From the NCBI RefSeq assembly GCF_900102525.1, contig NZ_FNBZ01000002.1, positions 372,001 through 436,000 on the forward strand: 64,000 nt of DNA. The letters are read 5' to 3'. Positions 26,503 to 35,634 of the stretch are shown here, piece by piece. Made by a program: the position numbers and the translations under genes. The notes under the pieces were generated by a model. That model saw nothing but the letters and a program-made list of their open reading frames with translations, did not search any database and was not told the origin of the DNA. The stretch is from Allobosea robiniae (lineage in GTDB: Bacteria > Pseudomonadota > Alphaproteobacteria > Rhizobiales > Beijerinckiaceae). Position 1 is the stretch's first letter. Each line of letters opens with the position of its first letter.

Positions 26503-26981
26503 CCCTCACCATCCGCTCCGCCCGTCCCGGCGAGGCCGGGCTCGTGCTCGGCTTCATCCGCGAGCTCGCCGAATACGAGAAGCTGCTGCACGAGGTCGTC
26601 GCGACCGAGGCCGAGATCGAGACTGCGCTGTTCGGGCCGGACCCCAAGGCGTTCTGCGACATCGCCGAATGGGATGGCCAGGCGGTTGGCTTCGCCGTCT
26701 GGTTCTACACCTATTCGACCTTCAGCGGCCGGCACGGGATCTGGCTGGAAGACCTCTTCGTGCGGCCGGACCAGCGCGGGCGCGGCATCGGCAAGGCACT
26801 GATCGCCGGGCTTGCGCGGCGCTGTGTCGCGGAGAAACTGCCGCGGCTGGCCTGGTGGGTGCTGAACTGGAACGAACCCTCGCGCGTTTTCTATCGGGCG
26901 CTCGGCGCCACGGCGCAAGACGAGTGGACCGTGAAGCGGCTGGAGGGCGAGGCGCTCGCGCGATTGGGCGCGGAGGTTTGA
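26499..26981 (+). CDS. GNAT-family N-acetyltransferase
   Basis: A 160-residue single-domain acetyltransferase. The acetyl-CoA-binding loop is [15 protein letters not shown] (about residues 94-108), preceded by the [13 protein letters not shown] strand. The start [24 protein letters not shown] is typical of diamine-type or general GNATs. It overlaps thyA by four bases and ends three bases before dfrA, so it belongs to the thyA operon, a conserved position in related genomes. The substrate is unknown. Similarity to spermidine/thialysine acetyltransferases is suggested by [15 protein letters not shown]. Confidence 0.85.
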
Positions 26982-26984
26982 ACC

Positions 26985-27500
26985 ATGGAGAAACGTCCGA
27001 TCGTTCTGATCGCGGCCGTCGCCGACAACAATGTGATCGGTGACGACAACCGGTTGATCTGGCGGTTGAAGACCGACCTCAAGCACTTTCGCAGCCTGAC
27101 GCTGGGACGGCCGGTGCTGATGGGGCGCAAGACCTTCCTGTCGATCGGCAAGCCCTTGCCGGGGCGCGAAATCGTCGTGCTGAGCCGGGATGCCGGCTTT
27201 TCTGCGGAGGGGGTGAGCGTCGCGCGTTCGCTCGATGAAGGGCTGGAGATCGGGCAGCGGCTCGCTGCGGCCAGCGGCGCGGATTCCGTCGTGATCGCCG
27301 GTGGCGCCGAGGTCTATCGCCAGGCCCTGCCGCTGGCCGATCGGCTGGAGCTGACTCTCGTGCATGCGAAGCCATCAGGCGACGCACTCTTCCCCGACTG
27401 GGAGCACGACGCCTTCGAGGCCGGTGCCAACGACCACCACCCGGCCGACGCCGAGAACGAGCACCCCTATACCTTTGTCACCTGGCGCCGACGCGGCTGA
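26985..27500 (+). CDS. dfrA: Dihydrofolate reductase
   Basis: A 171-residue enzyme that regenerates tetrahydrofolate after the thymidylate synthase reaction. The family pattern is complete: IAAVADNNVIGDDNRLIWRL with the active-site acidic residue replaced in context by the usual LKTDLKHF, the NADPH-binding GRPVLMGRKTFLSIGKPLPGR, and IAGGAEVYRQALPLADRLELT. It starts four bases after the acetyltransferase stop. The position behind thyA is expected. No resistance-type features are seen. Confidence 0.95.
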   Translation: MEKRPIVLIAAVADNNVIGDDNRLIWRLKTDLKHFRSLTLGRPVLMGRKTFLSIGKPLPGREIVVLSRDAGFSAEGVSVARSLDEGLEIGQRLAAASGADSVVIAGGAEVYRQALPLADRLELTLVHAKPSGDALFPDWEHDAFEAGANDHHPADAENEHPYTFVTWRRRG

Positions 27501-27510
27501 TCGCCGCTTT

Positions 27511-27527
27511 CCATTCACGATGAATGG
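27511..27527. terminator. Small hairpin after dfrA
   Basis: CCATTCA at 27511-27517 and TGAATGG at 27521-27527 pair perfectly around CGA, ten bases after the dfrA stop. There is no T-run, so it may mark the transcript end or be incidental. Confidence 0.3.
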
Positions 27528-27569
27528 CTTGCGCCGTTGACGAATCCATGGCCCATGACCAAGTCAGCC

Positions 27570-27593
27570 CAGCGCCTTCGGCCGAAGGCGCTG
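27570..27593. repeat. Perfect 24-bp palindrome between dfrA and hflK
   Basis: A perfect inverted repeat of 12 bp per arm (core CCTTCGGCCGAAGG) in the 154-base gap before hflK. It could be a hairpin terminator for the thyA-dfrA unit (no T-run) or a protein-binding site for the hflKC promoter. Confidence 0.5.
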
Positions 27594-27654
27594 ACAAGCG
27601 GCCGTCATTTGCTTATGGCTTGGCCTCGACAGAACGAAAGGGAACGGCTCGAGA

Positions 27655-28818
27655 ATGCCTTGGAGCAATCAGAGCGGCGGTGGCAGCGGCGGGGGAGGTC
27701 CCTGGGGTCAGCGCGGAGGTAGTGGCGGCGGCGGTCCCTGGGGCGGCGGTTCAGGCAGCGGCGGGGGCAACGGCAACCCGCCAGATCTCGAGGAAATCCT
27801 GCGGCGCAGCCAGGATCGGCTGAAGAACTTGGTCCCCGGCGGCAATATCGGCGGGCGCGGCCTGCTTCTCGGCATCCTGGCGCTGATCCTGATCTGGCTC
27901 GGCTCCGGCATCTATTTCGTGCGGCCCAACGAGGTCGGCCTCAACGTCGTGTTCGGCCGCTTCGCCGGCAAGACCGGCGAAGGCCCGAACTGGAACTGGC
28001 CCTATCCGATCGGCAGCGTGATCAAGCCGCAGGTGACGAACGTCATCACCACCGAGGTCGGCTTCCGGACGGTCGAATCGATCCGGACCTCGCGTCAGAC
28101 CGACGTCACCGAAGAAAGCCTGATGCTCACCGGCGACGAGAACATCGTCGACATCGATTTCATCGTGCAGTGGCAGATCGACCCGGCCGCGCCCGAGAAC
28201 TACGTCTTCAACATCCAGGATCCGTCCGGCACGGTGAAGGCCGTGGCCGAGAGCGCGATGCGCGAGATCATCGGCCGGCGCAACATCCAGCCGGTGCTGA
28301 CGACCGATCGCGGCGCGATCGAGACCGAGGTGCGCCAGCTGATGCAGGACACGCTCAACGGCTATAATGCCGGCGTGCGGATCAGCCTCGTCCAGCTCCA
28401 GAAGGTCGACCCGCCGCAGCAGGTCATCGACGCCTTCCGCGACGTCCAGGCGGCGCGCGCCGACCAGGAACGCCTGCGCAACGAGGCGCAGACCTATGCC
28501 AACCGCGTCGTGCCCGAGGCACGCGGCCGTGCCGCGCAGCTGACGCAGGCGGCTGAAGCCTTCAAGGAGCAGACCGTCGCCGAGGCGCGCGGTCAGGCGA
28601 GCCGCTTCAACGCGGTCTACGAGCAATACAAGAACGCTCCGGCCGTGACGCGCGAGCGTCTCTTCCTGGAGACGATGGAACGCGTGATGGGCGGGACCGA
28701 CAAGATCATCCTCGACTCGGCGGGCAACGGGCAGGGCGTCGTGCCCTATCTGCCGCTCGACCAGCTCCAGCAACGGCGCCCGGTTTCGGGCCAGCAGCAG
28801 GGAGGGGCTCTGCGATGA
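27655..28818 (+). CDS. hflK: HflK, SPFH-domain regulator of the FtsH protease
   Basis: A 387-residue membrane protein that forms a large cage with HflC around FtsH. The N-terminal 45 residues are Gly/Ser/Trp-rich and cytoplasmic, as in all HflK. A single membrane helix (LLLGILALILIWLGSGIYFV, about residues 63-82) is followed by a periplasmic SPFH/band-7 domain with VRPNEVGLNVVFGRF and RVVPEARGRAAQLTQAAEAF. The stop overlaps the hflC start (ATGA). Its position directly behind the dfrA operon is typical of Hyphomicrobiales. Confidence 0.93.
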   Translation: MPWSNQSGGGSGGGGPWGQRGGSGGGGPWGGGSGSGGGNGNPPDLEEILRRSQDRLKNLVPGGNIGGRGLLLGILALILIWLGSGIYFVRPNEVGLNVVFGRFAGKTGEGPNWNWPYPIGSVIKPQVTNVITTEVGFRTVESIRTSRQTDVTEESLMLTGDENIVDIDFIVQWQIDPAAPENYVFNIQDPSGTVKAVAESAMREIIGRRNIQPVLTTDRGAIETEVRQLMQDTLNGYNAGVRISLVQLQKVDPPQQVIDAFRDVQAARADQERLRNEAQTYANRVVPEARGRAAQLTQAAEAFKEQTVAEARGQASRFNAVYEQYKNAPAVTRERLFLETMERVMGGTDKIILDSAGNGQGVVPYLPLDQLQQRRPVSGQQQGGALR

Positions 28819-29750
28819 ACTCCCCCGTGTTGCGCGGCGTGCTCTTCTTCGCCGTCGTCGTCGTCGCCATCGTGCTCTACGCGTCGACCTTCGTGGTCTC
28901 GCAGACGCAGTCGGCCCTCGTCCTGCGCCTCGGCGCGATCCGCAGCGTCGTCACGGCGCCGGGGCTGTATTTCAAGCTGCCGGCTCCGTTCGAGCAGGTC
29001 ACCCTGCTTGATAACCGCATCCTCGATCTCGACCTCCCGGCCCAGGAAATCATCGCCTCGGACCAGAAGCGTCTCGTCGTCGATGCCTTCACCCGCTACC
29101 GGATCTCCGACCCGCTGCGCTTCTACCAGGCGGTCAACAACATCCCGCGGGCGAACTCGCAGCTCGCCTCGATCGTGAACGGCAACGTTCGCTCGGTGCT
29201 GGCGGAGGCCACCTTCACGGCGATGGTCCGCACGGACCGGACGCGACTGATGAACCGCATCCGCGACGACGTGAACCGCGAGGCGGCGCGCTTCGGCATG
29301 ACCGTGGTGGATGTCCGGCTGCGGCGCGTCGACCTGCCGGCGGCCAACTCGGCGGCGGTGTTCCAGCGCATGCAGACGGAGCGTCAGCGCGAGGCGGCGG
29401 AAGCACGCGCGCTTGGCGGCCAGCAGTCGCAGGAGATCAAGGCCCGGGCCGACAGGGACTCGACCGTGATCGTGGCGGAGGCACAGCAGCACTCCGACGA
29501 GATCCGCGGCGCGGGCGAGGCGGAGCGCAACAAGGTCTTCGCCGAAGCCTTCGGCAAGGACCCGGAGTTCTTCGCCTTCTACCGCTCGATGCAGGCCTAT
29601 GAAGCCAGCATCAAGCCGGGGGATACGCGGATGGTGCTGACGCCGGATTCGCCGTTCTTCCGTTTCTTCAACGGCCCGAACGCGCAGCGTCAGGACGGCC
29701 AGGCTACCGCTCCGGCGGCGCCTGCCCAGCCTGCGCCTGCCCGGCCCTGA
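28815..29750 (+). CDS. hflC: HflC, SPFH-domain partner of HflK
   Basis: A 311-residue membrane protein. One N-terminal helix (LRGVLFFAVVVVAIVLYASTFVV) precedes the band-7 domain with QTQSALVLRLGAIRSVVTAPGLYFKLP and the C-terminal helix ARADRDSTVIVAEAQQHSDEIRGAGEAER. FFAFYRSMQAYEASI near the end is a family hallmark. It ends with a Pro/Ala-rich tail. It overlaps hflK by four bases and should form the HflKC complex with it. Confidence 0.93.
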   Translation: MNSPVLRGVLFFAVVVVAIVLYASTFVVSQTQSALVLRLGAIRSVVTAPGLYFKLPAPFEQVTLLDNRILDLDLPAQEIIASDQKRLVVDAFTRYRISDPLRFYQAVNNIPRANSQLASIVNGNVRSVLAEATFTAMVRTDRTRLMNRIRDDVNREAARFGMTVVDVRLRRVDLPAANSAAVFQRMQTERQREAAEARALGGQQSQEIKARADRDSTVIVAEAQQHSDEIRGAGEAERNKVFAEAFGKDPEFFAFYRSMQAYEASIKPGDTRMVLTPDSPFFRFFNGPNAQRQDGQATAPAAPAQPAPARP

Positions 29751-29768
29751 TCATGGCGAGCGACGCGG

Positions 29769-29960
29769 ATGCTTGATTTCGTCGCGGCGCTCGGCCTGGT
29801 CTTCGCTATCGAGGGCATTCTCTTCGCCGCGATCCCGCATCTGGCGAAGGATGCCCTGCGCAGCGCGGCGGAAACCCCGCCGGACCGGATGCGGCTCATC
29901 GGCATCGGCTCGGCGGTGCTGGGCGTGATCCTAGTCTGGGTCGCGCGCGGTATCTGGTAG
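29769..29960 (+). CDS. DUF2065 small membrane protein
   Basis: A 63-residue protein with two membrane helices (about residues 3-24 and 42-62) joined by a short charged loop (KDALRSAAETPPDRMR). The pattern FAIEGILFAAIPHLAK and LIGIGSAVLGVILVW identifies DUF2065, which in many proteobacteria lies between hflC and degP or next to them, as here. It starts 18 bases after the hflC stop. A role as a small partner of the HflKC/FtsH or DegP system is plausible from context only. Confidence 0.85.
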   Translation: MLDFVAALGLVFAIEGILFAAIPHLAKDALRSAAETPPDRMRLIGIGSAVLGVILVWVARGIW

Positions 29961-30120
29961 AATGGGGGGCAGGCACAGGATCGTGTTCAATGACATGATC
30001 GTGCGTCGCCCTTCCGCCGCATTTCGGAGTTCAATCAACGGGCGCGCCCGTCTGTCTCGCATGGTCCGGGCGCGCCTGCCTGCATCGATCGGCCCGTATC
30101 TTTCCGACATGAGGACCCCT

Positions 30121-31638
30121 ATGGCATCGAACACCCTTTCCGCAGCCCGGCCTGTCCGCATCGCTCTCGCTGCCGGCGTCGCCGGCCTCGCGTTGCTGGC
30201 CTCGCCGGTGCTGGCGCCGGGGCATGCGCAGGCCAACACGCCGCTCCTGCAGGGGCAGACCTCGCTTGCCGATCTCGTCGACAAGGTGATGCCGGCGGTG
30301 GTCAACATCGCTGCCGTCACCACCAACGACCAGAAAGGCCGCAACCTGCCGCAACTGCCGCAGCTCGGCCCCGATACGCCCTTCGGCGACCTGTTCGAGG
30401 AATTCTTCAACCGCCGCAACCAGCAGGGCGAGCGTCAGGCACCGCAGCAGCGCCGTTCGCAATCGGCCGGCTCGGGCTTCGTCATCGATCCGTCGGGCAT
30501 CGTGGTCACCAACAACCACGTCATCGGCGACGCCAACGAGATCACGGTGATCTTCAACGACGGCCTCAGGCTCAAGGCCGAGGTCATCGGCAAGGACACC
30601 AAGGTCGACCTCGCGGTGCTGCGCGTGAAGCACGACAAGCCGCTGCCGGCAGTGAAGTTCGGCGATTCCGACAAGATGCGGATCGGCGATCCCGTGATGG
30701 CGATCGGCAATCCGTTCGGCCTGGGCGGCTCGGTCTCCTCCGGCATCGTATCGGCCCGCAACCGCGACATCAGCCAGGGTCCGTACGACACCTATATCCA
30801 GACCGACGCGGCCATCAACAAGGGCAACTCGGGCGGCCCGCTGTTCAACATGGCCGGCGAGGTCATCGGCATCAACACCGCGATCCTGTCGCCGACGGGC
30901 GGCTCGGTCGGCATCGGCTTCGCCGTGCCTTCGACGCTGGCGACCAATGTCGTCGACCAGCTCAAGGAGTTCGGTGAGACCCGCCGCGGCTGGCTCGGCG
31001 TGCGTATCCAGACGGTCGATGACGCCACTGCCGAGGCGCTGGGCCTCGGCACGGCGCGCGGAGCGCTCGTCGCCGGCGTCGACGAGAAGGGCCCGGCCAA
31101 GCCGGCCGGCCTCGAAACTGGCGACGTGATCGTCAAGTTCGACGGCAAGGACGTGAAGGATTCGCGCGATCTGCCGCGCATCGTCGCGGCGACGCCGGTC
31201 GGCAAGGACGTGCCGATCGCGATCATCCGCAAAGGCAAGGAAGAGACCAAGACCGTCAAGCTCGGTCGTCTCGAGGATGGCGAGAAGGTCCAGTCGGCCT
31301 CGGCTAACAAGCCGGCGGCGGAGCCGGCCAAGCCGTCCGTGACGACCGCACTCGGCCTCGAATTCTCGCCGCAGACCGACGAGCTCAGGAAGCGTTACAC
31401 GATCAAGGACGGCGTCAAGGGCGTGGTCATCACCAAGGTCGACGCCAACTCGAATGCTGCCGACAAGCGCATCCTCGTCGGCGAATTGATCGTCGAGGTC
31501 GGCCAGGAGCCGGTTAATGCGCCGCAGGACGTGACCAAGCGGCTCGATGCGCTGAAGAAGGAGGGCAAGAAATCTGCCCTCCTGCTGGTCTCTAACGGCC
31601 AGGGCGAAGTCCGTTTCGTCGCGGTGTCGATGAACTGA
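30121..31638 (+). CDS. degP: DegP/HtrA-type periplasmic serine protease
   Basis: A 505-residue protease/chaperone of envelope quality control. A signal peptide (hydrophobic residues 14-31, cleavage after GHAQA) precedes a trypsin-like domain with catalytic His133 (VTNNHVIG), Asp163 (KVDLAVL) and Ser237 (GNSGGP), then two PDZ domains (about 265-355 and 410-500) joined by a Lys/Ala/Pro linker. The ATG at 30121 has GAGGA six bases upstream. An in-frame extension back to 29962 is unlikely. A terminator follows at 31662. Confidence 0.93.
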   Translation: MASNTLSAARPVRIALAAGVAGLALLASPVLAPGHAQANTPLLQGQTSLADLVDKVMPAVVNIAAVTTNDQKGRNLPQLPQLGPDTPFGDLFEEFFNRRNQQGERQAPQQRRSQSAGSGFVIDPSGIVVTNNHVIGDANEITVIFNDGLRLKAEVIGKDTKVDLAVLRVKHDKPLPAVKFGDSDKMRIGDPVMAIGNPFGLGGSVSSGIVSARNRDISQGPYDTYIQTDAAINKGNSGGPLFNMAGEVIGINTAILSPTGGSVGIGFAVPSTLATNVVDQLKEFGETRRGWLGVRIQTVDDATAEALGLGTARGALVAGVDEKGPAKPAGLETGDVIVKFDGKDVKDSRDLPRIVAATPVGKDVPIAIIRKGKEETKTVKLGRLEDGEKVQSASANKPAAEPAKPSVTTALGLEFSPQTDELRKRYTIKDGVKGVVITKVDANSNAADKRILVGELIVEVGQEPVNAPQDVTKRLDALKKEGKKSALLLVSNGQGEVRFVAVSMN

Positions 31639-31661
31639 GCCGACGCTGCTTGCAGAATGTG

Positions 31662-31691
31662 AAGGGGCGGTCCATCCGGGCCGCCCTTTTT
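31662..31691 (+). terminator. Rho-independent terminator after degP
   Basis: GGGCGG at 31665-31670 pairs with CCGCCC at 31681-31686, extended by weaker pairs, and is followed by TTTTT. It lies 24 bases after the degP stop and closes the hflK-hflC-DUF2065-degP unit. Confidence 0.8.
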
Positions 31692-31786
31692 CATGCCCTG
31701 TCCGCAGACCGGCGGCGAGGCGTGTGCGCTGGCGCAGACTGGCCGAACGCGGGTAGAGCTTGGCGACGGCGCCTGGAGAGACCGAG

Positions 31787-32128
31787 ATGAAGATCAGCGA
31801 CATCCCCTTCGTCACCACCGACTGGTCGGCGGTCCCCGTGGAGCATCATGCCGGCGACAGCGGCGAGGCGACCTGGCGCGTCCAGTATTTCGGTCCCGAG
31901 GACAACCGCATCCGGGTGCGGATGGTCGAGTATTCGCCGGGCTATGTCGCTGACCACTGGTGCTCGAAGGGCCACATCATCCTGTGCCTCGAAGGCGAGA
32001 TGGAAACCACGCTGGCCGACGGACGCGTGCTGCCGCTCCGCGCCGGCATGAGCTATCAGGTCGCCGACAATGCCGAGGCGCATCGCTCCGCGACCAAGAC
32101 CGGCGCGAAGCTCTTCATCGTCGACTGA
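31787..32128 (+). CDS. Cupin-fold protein with DHW motif
   Basis: A 113-residue single-cupin protein. The barrel is indicated by VEYSPGYVADHWCSKGHIILCLEGEMETTLADGR and MSYQVADNAEAHRSAT. The histidines in DHW and KGHI, and the late AEAH, could bind a metal. It matches the small DHCW-type cupin group of unknown function. The ATG at 31787 has GGAGAG seven bases upstream. It ends immediately next to the convergent serB stop, with no intergenic base between them. Confidence 0.75.
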   Translation: MKISDIPFVTTDWSAVPVEHHAGDSGEATWRVQYFGPEDNRIRVRMVEYSPGYVADHWCSKGHIILCLEGEMETTLADGRVLPLRAGMSYQVADNAEAHRSATKTGAKLFIVD

Positions 32129-33016
32129 TCAGCCCCGGACGATCTCGGCGCCCGTATAGCCCTGGGCATAGAGCAGCGCAGTGAGATCGGCATGGTCGAG
32201 CCGGGCATCGGCTGCGGCGGCCACCGCCGGCTTGGCACGGAAGGCGGCGCCCAGTCCCGCTTCGCCGAGCATGGCGAGGTCGTTGGCGCCGTCGCCGACG
32301 GCCATTGTCTGCTCGGGTGCGAGCTTGAAGCGAGCGCGCAATTCGATGAGGGCATCGAGCTTGGCCTGCTTGCCGAGGATCGGGTCGGCGACCGTGCCGT
32401 TGAGGATGCCGTCATCGGCGAGCAGCGTGTTGGAGCGGTGCTCGTCGAAGCCGACGGCCTGGCCGATCGGCCCGGTGAAGACGGTGAAACCGCCCGAGAC
32501 CAGCGCGGTGTAGCCGCCATTCGCCCGCATCGTCTGGACGAGAGCCCGCCCGCCCGGCGTCAACGTGATGCGGTCGCGGATGATCTCGCCGACGACGGAA
32601 AGCGGCACGCCCTTGAGCAGGGCGACACGTTCGCGCAAAGCCGGCTCGAAATCGATCTCGCCGCGCATGGCGCGTTCGGTGATCGCTGAGACATGCTCCT
32701 TGAGGCCCACGAAAGCAGCGAGCTCGTCGATGCATTCCTGGCCGATCATGGTCGAATCCATGTCGGCGAGGAACAGCGCCTTGCGGCGCGTCGCTGCCGG
32801 CTGGACGATGACGTCGATCGCGGCGCCCTCCAGCGCCGTGCGGATATCGGCTTCGAGCTTGCGCGCGTCGGCGGCTTCCGCGAAGAGGTCGGCAGCGACC
32901 GCGCCATCGAGCACGACCGTGCGGCTGATGCCGGGGACGGAACGGGTGAGGCGGGTGAGAAGGGCTTCGCCGACCAGCGCCTGGCCGTGGGCGGATACGA
33001 GTGTGGCGACGAGCAT
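32129..33016 (-). CDS. serB: Phosphoserine phosphatase
   Basis: A 295-residue HAD-superfamily enzyme, the last step of serine biosynthesis. The nucleophile motif [16 protein letters not shown] (about residues 87-102), motif II Ser in ALVSGGF, and the [10 protein letters not shown] metal motif are all present. An N-terminal ACT-like region of about 80 residues ([11 protein letters not shown]) precedes them, as in other SerB. The ATG at 33014-33016 lies only 12 bases from the divergent miaA start, so the two genes share a tiny regulatory gap. Confidence 0.93.
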   Translation of the reverse strand: MLVATLVSAHGQALVGEALLTRLTRSVPGISRTVVLDGAVAADLFAEAADARKLEADIRTALEGAAIDVIVQPAATRRKALFLADMDSTMIGQECIDELAAFVGLKEHVSAITERAMRGEIDFEPALRERVALLKGVPLSVVGEIIRDRITLTPGGRALVQTMRANGGYTALVSGGFTVFTGPIGQAVGFDEHRSNTLLADDGILNGTVADPILGKQAKLDALIELRARFKLAPEQTMAVGDGANDLAMLGEAGLGAAFRAKPAVAAAADARLDHADLTALLYAQGYTGAEIVRG

Positions 33017-33028
33017 GTGAGGAACCGG

Positions 33029-33955
33029 GTGAAGGCGGAAGGGCAGTTCGACGCGGTGCTCATCGCAGGTCCGACCGCGAGCGGCAAGTCGGCGCTGGCG
33101 ATCGAGATCGCGCGCCGCACCGGCGGCACCGTCGTCAACGCCGATTCCATGCAGGTCTATGCCGATCTGCGCGTTCTCTCGGCCCGGCCGAGCGCGGCGG
33201 AGGAGGCGATGGTGCCGCATCGCCTCTACGGCCATGTCGATGGCGCGGTGAACTATTCGGCAATGCGTTATGCCGCCGATGTCGCGACGCTGCTTGAAGA
33301 GCTGCGCGCGAGCGGCTCGTTGCCGATCCTGGTCGGCGGTACCGGGCTCTACTTCAAGGCCGTGACAGAAGGCTTCTCGGCGATGCCGCCCGTGCCTGAG
33401 GATGTCCGGGCTGCCTTCCGTGCCGATGCCGAAGGGCGCGAGACGGCCGCGCTCCATGCCGAGCTTGCGGCCTGCGACCTCGCCATGGCGGAGCGGTTGC
33501 GCCCGAGCGACCGGATGCGAATCATGCGGGCGCTGGAGGTTTTCCGGGCGACGGGGCGTTCGCTGGCGAGCTTCCAGGGCGAGCGCGAACCGGGGCCGCT
33601 GGGCGGCGTGCCGACGCTCCGGCTCTTTGTGCATCCCGACCGCGAGGCAGTGAAGGAGCGGATCGACCGGCGTTTTGAGGCGATGATGGGCGAGGGTGCA
33701 CTCGACGAGGTCGCGCGCTTGAAGCAGCGTGGGCTCGACCCGCTGCTGCCGATCATGCGTGCCCATGGCGTGCCCGGCCTGATCGCCCATCTTGACGGCG
33801 CGATCACCCTGGACGAGGCGATCCGGCGCGGCCAGGCCGACACGCGTGCTTATGCCAAAAGGCAGGTGACGTGGTTCCGCCACCAGATGGAAGGCTGGGA
33901 AGCGGTTGCGCCAGCGGCTGCGCTGGAGGCGGCCGTCCGGCGCCTCGGCTGCTGA
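33029..33955 (+). CDS. miaA: tRNA dimethylallyltransferase
   Basis: A 308-residue enzyme that prenylates adenosine-37 in tRNAs reading codons that begin with U. The P-loop [17 protein letters not shown], the [19 protein letters not shown] substrate loop, [11 protein letters not shown] and [20 protein letters not shown] are all family hallmarks. Starts available are GTG 33017 and GTG 33029. The second is preferred because AGGAA lies just before it. It is divergent from serB, with 12 bases between the starts. Translation of the leucine leader peptides in this window would be sensitive to tRNA modification in principle, which is inference. Confidence 0.93.
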   Translation: MKAEGQFDAVLIAGPTASGKSALAIEIARRTGGTVVNADSMQVYADLRVLSARPSAAEEAMVPHRLYGHVDGAVNYSAMRYAADVATLLEELRASGSLPILVGGTGLYFKAVTEGFSAMPPVPEDVRAAFRADAEGRETAALHAELAACDLAMAERLRPSDRMRIMRALEVFRATGRSLASFQGEREPGPLGGVPTLRLFVHPDREAVKERIDRRFEAMMGEGALDEVARLKQRGLDPLLPIMRAHGVPGLIAHLDGAITLDEAIRRGQADTRAYAKRQVTWFRHQMEGWEAVAPAAALEAAVRRLGC

Positions 33956-33958
33956 AGT

Positions 33959-35422
33959 TCAGGCCGCTTCGGCGACAGGGAGCGGGTCGGCGAGGCCGAG
34001 GCGGTTGCGGCCCTCGTTCTTGGCGCGATAGAGCGCCTGGTCGGCACGGGCCGTCAGCGATGCCAGCGCTTCGCCGGGGTGGCGGGCCGCGATGCCAAGG
34101 CTCGCCGTCACCTTGAGCGCCAGGGTTTCGGAGACCGGCATCGCGCGGCTGAGCAGGGCGTCCTGGATCTGACGGGCACTCGCTGCGGCGGAAGCCAGGT
34201 CGCAGTCCTGCAGGAGGATGCCGAACTCCTCGCCACCGAAACGGCCGACCAGATTGTGCTCGCTGCGGTACTGGCCGAGCAGGAGGTCGGCGCAGGCGCG
34301 GATCACGGCATCGCCGGCCGGGTGGCCATAGGTATCGTTGACCTGCTTGAAATGATCGAGATCGACGATGATCATCGCCAGAGCGGTGCCATCCGCCTCG
34401 CTCGCCGCGATGGCGGCATTCGCCTTGTCGGTGAAGGAGCGGCGGTTGAGCAGGGCGGTCAGCGGATCGGTCTCGGCGAGGCGGCGCAGCTCTTCCTCAC
34501 GCTCCTCGCGCAGGCAGATCTCCTCGGAAAGGGCGCGGCGGGTGGCCCGTTCGCGGCCGATCTCGAGCGCCAGCGTGGCGGCGCGCATCTGCAAGGTCTG
34601 GTTGGCGACGGTGAGGTCGGTGATATCGGTCAGCGTCAGCAGCAACCCGTCGCCCAGGGGAGCGATCGCGACCCTGAGCCAGGTCGTCGTGCCGTCATGC
34701 GTGAAGGAGGTTTCCAGGGTGTCGGCGCGCTGCAGGTCGATGGCGCAGAGACAGCGGCGCCAGACCGAAAGGTCGGACAGGAAGGTCAGGCTCTCGCGGC
34801 CGTCGGTATCGAGCAGGTCGGTTTCGGGGCGTCCGCTCAATTCGGCGGCACGCCGGTTGGCCGTGACGACGACGGCTTGCTCGATCTGGCCGGCCGCGTC
34901 GCGGATGGCGCGCAGGGCGACGATGCCGCTGGGCGAGCTCTCCAGCACGGCATTGAGCAGATCCTCGCGAAACTGCAACGGCCGGCTGAAGGCGACGACG
35001 AAGCGGCGCCCGTCATGCGTGATCGTCGGCAGGACGAGGCGCTCCCACAGGGCGACGCGCACCGTCTCGGTCGAGCGATGCACGGTGTAGAGCGGCCGGT
35101 CCTCGGCCAGGGCCTGGTCGAAGCTGTCGGCCGAGAAGCGGGCGACCTGCTCGCGCATCCCCGAGAGGCGCTGCCCGAGACGGCTGGCGCCGGAATAGCG
35201 GATGATCTCGCGCCCGAAATGCAGCCAGCGATAGTCGCCGTCGTCGGTCGGCTCGAGGATCATCAGGTCCTCACCGAAATCCGGGAGCAATGCGGGTGCG
35301 AGTTCTTCATAGACCACGGCCGAGCCGTCGCGGCGATGAAGCGCGAAGCGGCGCAGGATCTGCGCGATCTCCGGCGCGTGTCCGCGCGCCGCGATATTCT
35401 CGGTGTGGACTTCGTAATACAT
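33959..35422 (-). CDS. PAS-GGDEF diguanylate cyclase
   Basis: A 487-residue soluble sensor/cyclase with no membrane helix. An N-terminal part (about residues 1-150) resembles a PAS-type sensor (MILEPTDDGDYRWLHFGREI). A second PAS-like domain follows at about 155-270, then a coiled coil (ALEIGRERATRRALSEEICLREEREEELRR) and a GGDEF domain from about 320. The active loop is GGEEF and VDLDHFKQVNDTYGHPAGD is intact, so cyclase activity is expected. The RxxD I-site is absent (SEHN at that place). No EAL domain. The stop lies four bases from the convergent miaA stop. Confidence 0.87.
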   Translation of the reverse strand: MYYEVHTENIAARGHAPEIAQILRRFALHRRDGSAVVYEELAPALLPDFGEDLMILEPTDDGDYRWLHFGREIIRYSGASRLGQRLSGMREQVARFSADSFDQALAEDRPLYTVHRSTETVRVALWERLVLPTITHDGRRFVVAFSRPLQFREDLLNAVLESSPSGIVALRAIRDAAGQIEQAVVVTANRRAAELSGRPETDLLDTDGRESLTFLSDLSVWRRCLCAIDLQRADTLETSFTHDGTTTWLRVAIAPLGDGLLLTLTDITDLTVANQTLQMRAATLALEIGRERATRRALSEEICLREEREEELRRLAETDPLTALLNRRSFTDKANAAIAASEADGTALAMIIVDLDHFKQVNDTYGHPAGDAVIRACADLLLGQYRSEHNLVGRFGGEEFGILLQDCDLASAAASARQIQDALLSRAMPVSETLALKVTASLGIAARHPGEALASLTARADQALYRAKNEGRNRLGLADPLPVAEAA

Positions 35423-35538
35423 ATCCGTCCCGGTTCGAGCGCGCAGACGCTAAGGGGGAACGCATTGAAAAATCGTTCTGCCACGGCAGCGGATTTTCCG
35501 GTGTGGCGCAGACCGGTCGGTAACCATGTTGTTGATGC

Positions 35539-35567
35539 TTGACCGGCCGCGCGTGCTCCGCTAGCGT
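35539..35567 (+). promoter_or_regulatory. Probable sigma-70-type promoter of ilvB
   Basis: TTGACC (35539-35544), a 17-base spacer and TAGCGT (35562-35567). It lies about 30 bases before the leader-peptide ATG at 35599. The -35 hexamer is the preferred alphaproteobacterial form and the -10 is weaker. Confidence 0.55.
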
Positions 35568-35598
35568 TCGGCAACTTTCGTCAAGGATCACGAGCGCG

Positions 35599-35634
35599 AT
35601 GCGCAAGCTTATTCTCGTAGAGGTGCGCTGGTAG
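35599..35634 (+). CDS. Branched-chain amino-acid leader peptide of ilvB
   Basis: An 11-codon ORF reading MRKLILVEVRW and then TAG. Codons 4-7 are Leu-Ile-Leu-Val and codon 9 is Val, so five of eleven residues are branched-chain. It lies between a good promoter and a strong rho-independent terminator, 116 bases before ilvB. AAGGA at 35583-35587 may be its ribosome-binding site (11-base spacing). The last codons also form one arm of a 9-bp RNA stem. It reads as the sensor of a classical attenuator, and the peptide itself probably has no function. Confidence 0.75.
   Translation: MRKLILVEVRW

Noticed and set aside
29962..30120. Upstream in-frame extension of degP
   Set aside because: The stretch would precede the signal peptide with a basic, non-secretory segment; ATG 30121 has its own ribosome-binding site.
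31662..33883. CRISPR, toxin-antitoxin or defence genes
   Set aside because: I looked for regular repeats with spacers and for paired small toxin/antitoxin genes here and elsewhere in the window. Only isolated hairpins and REP-like elements were found.
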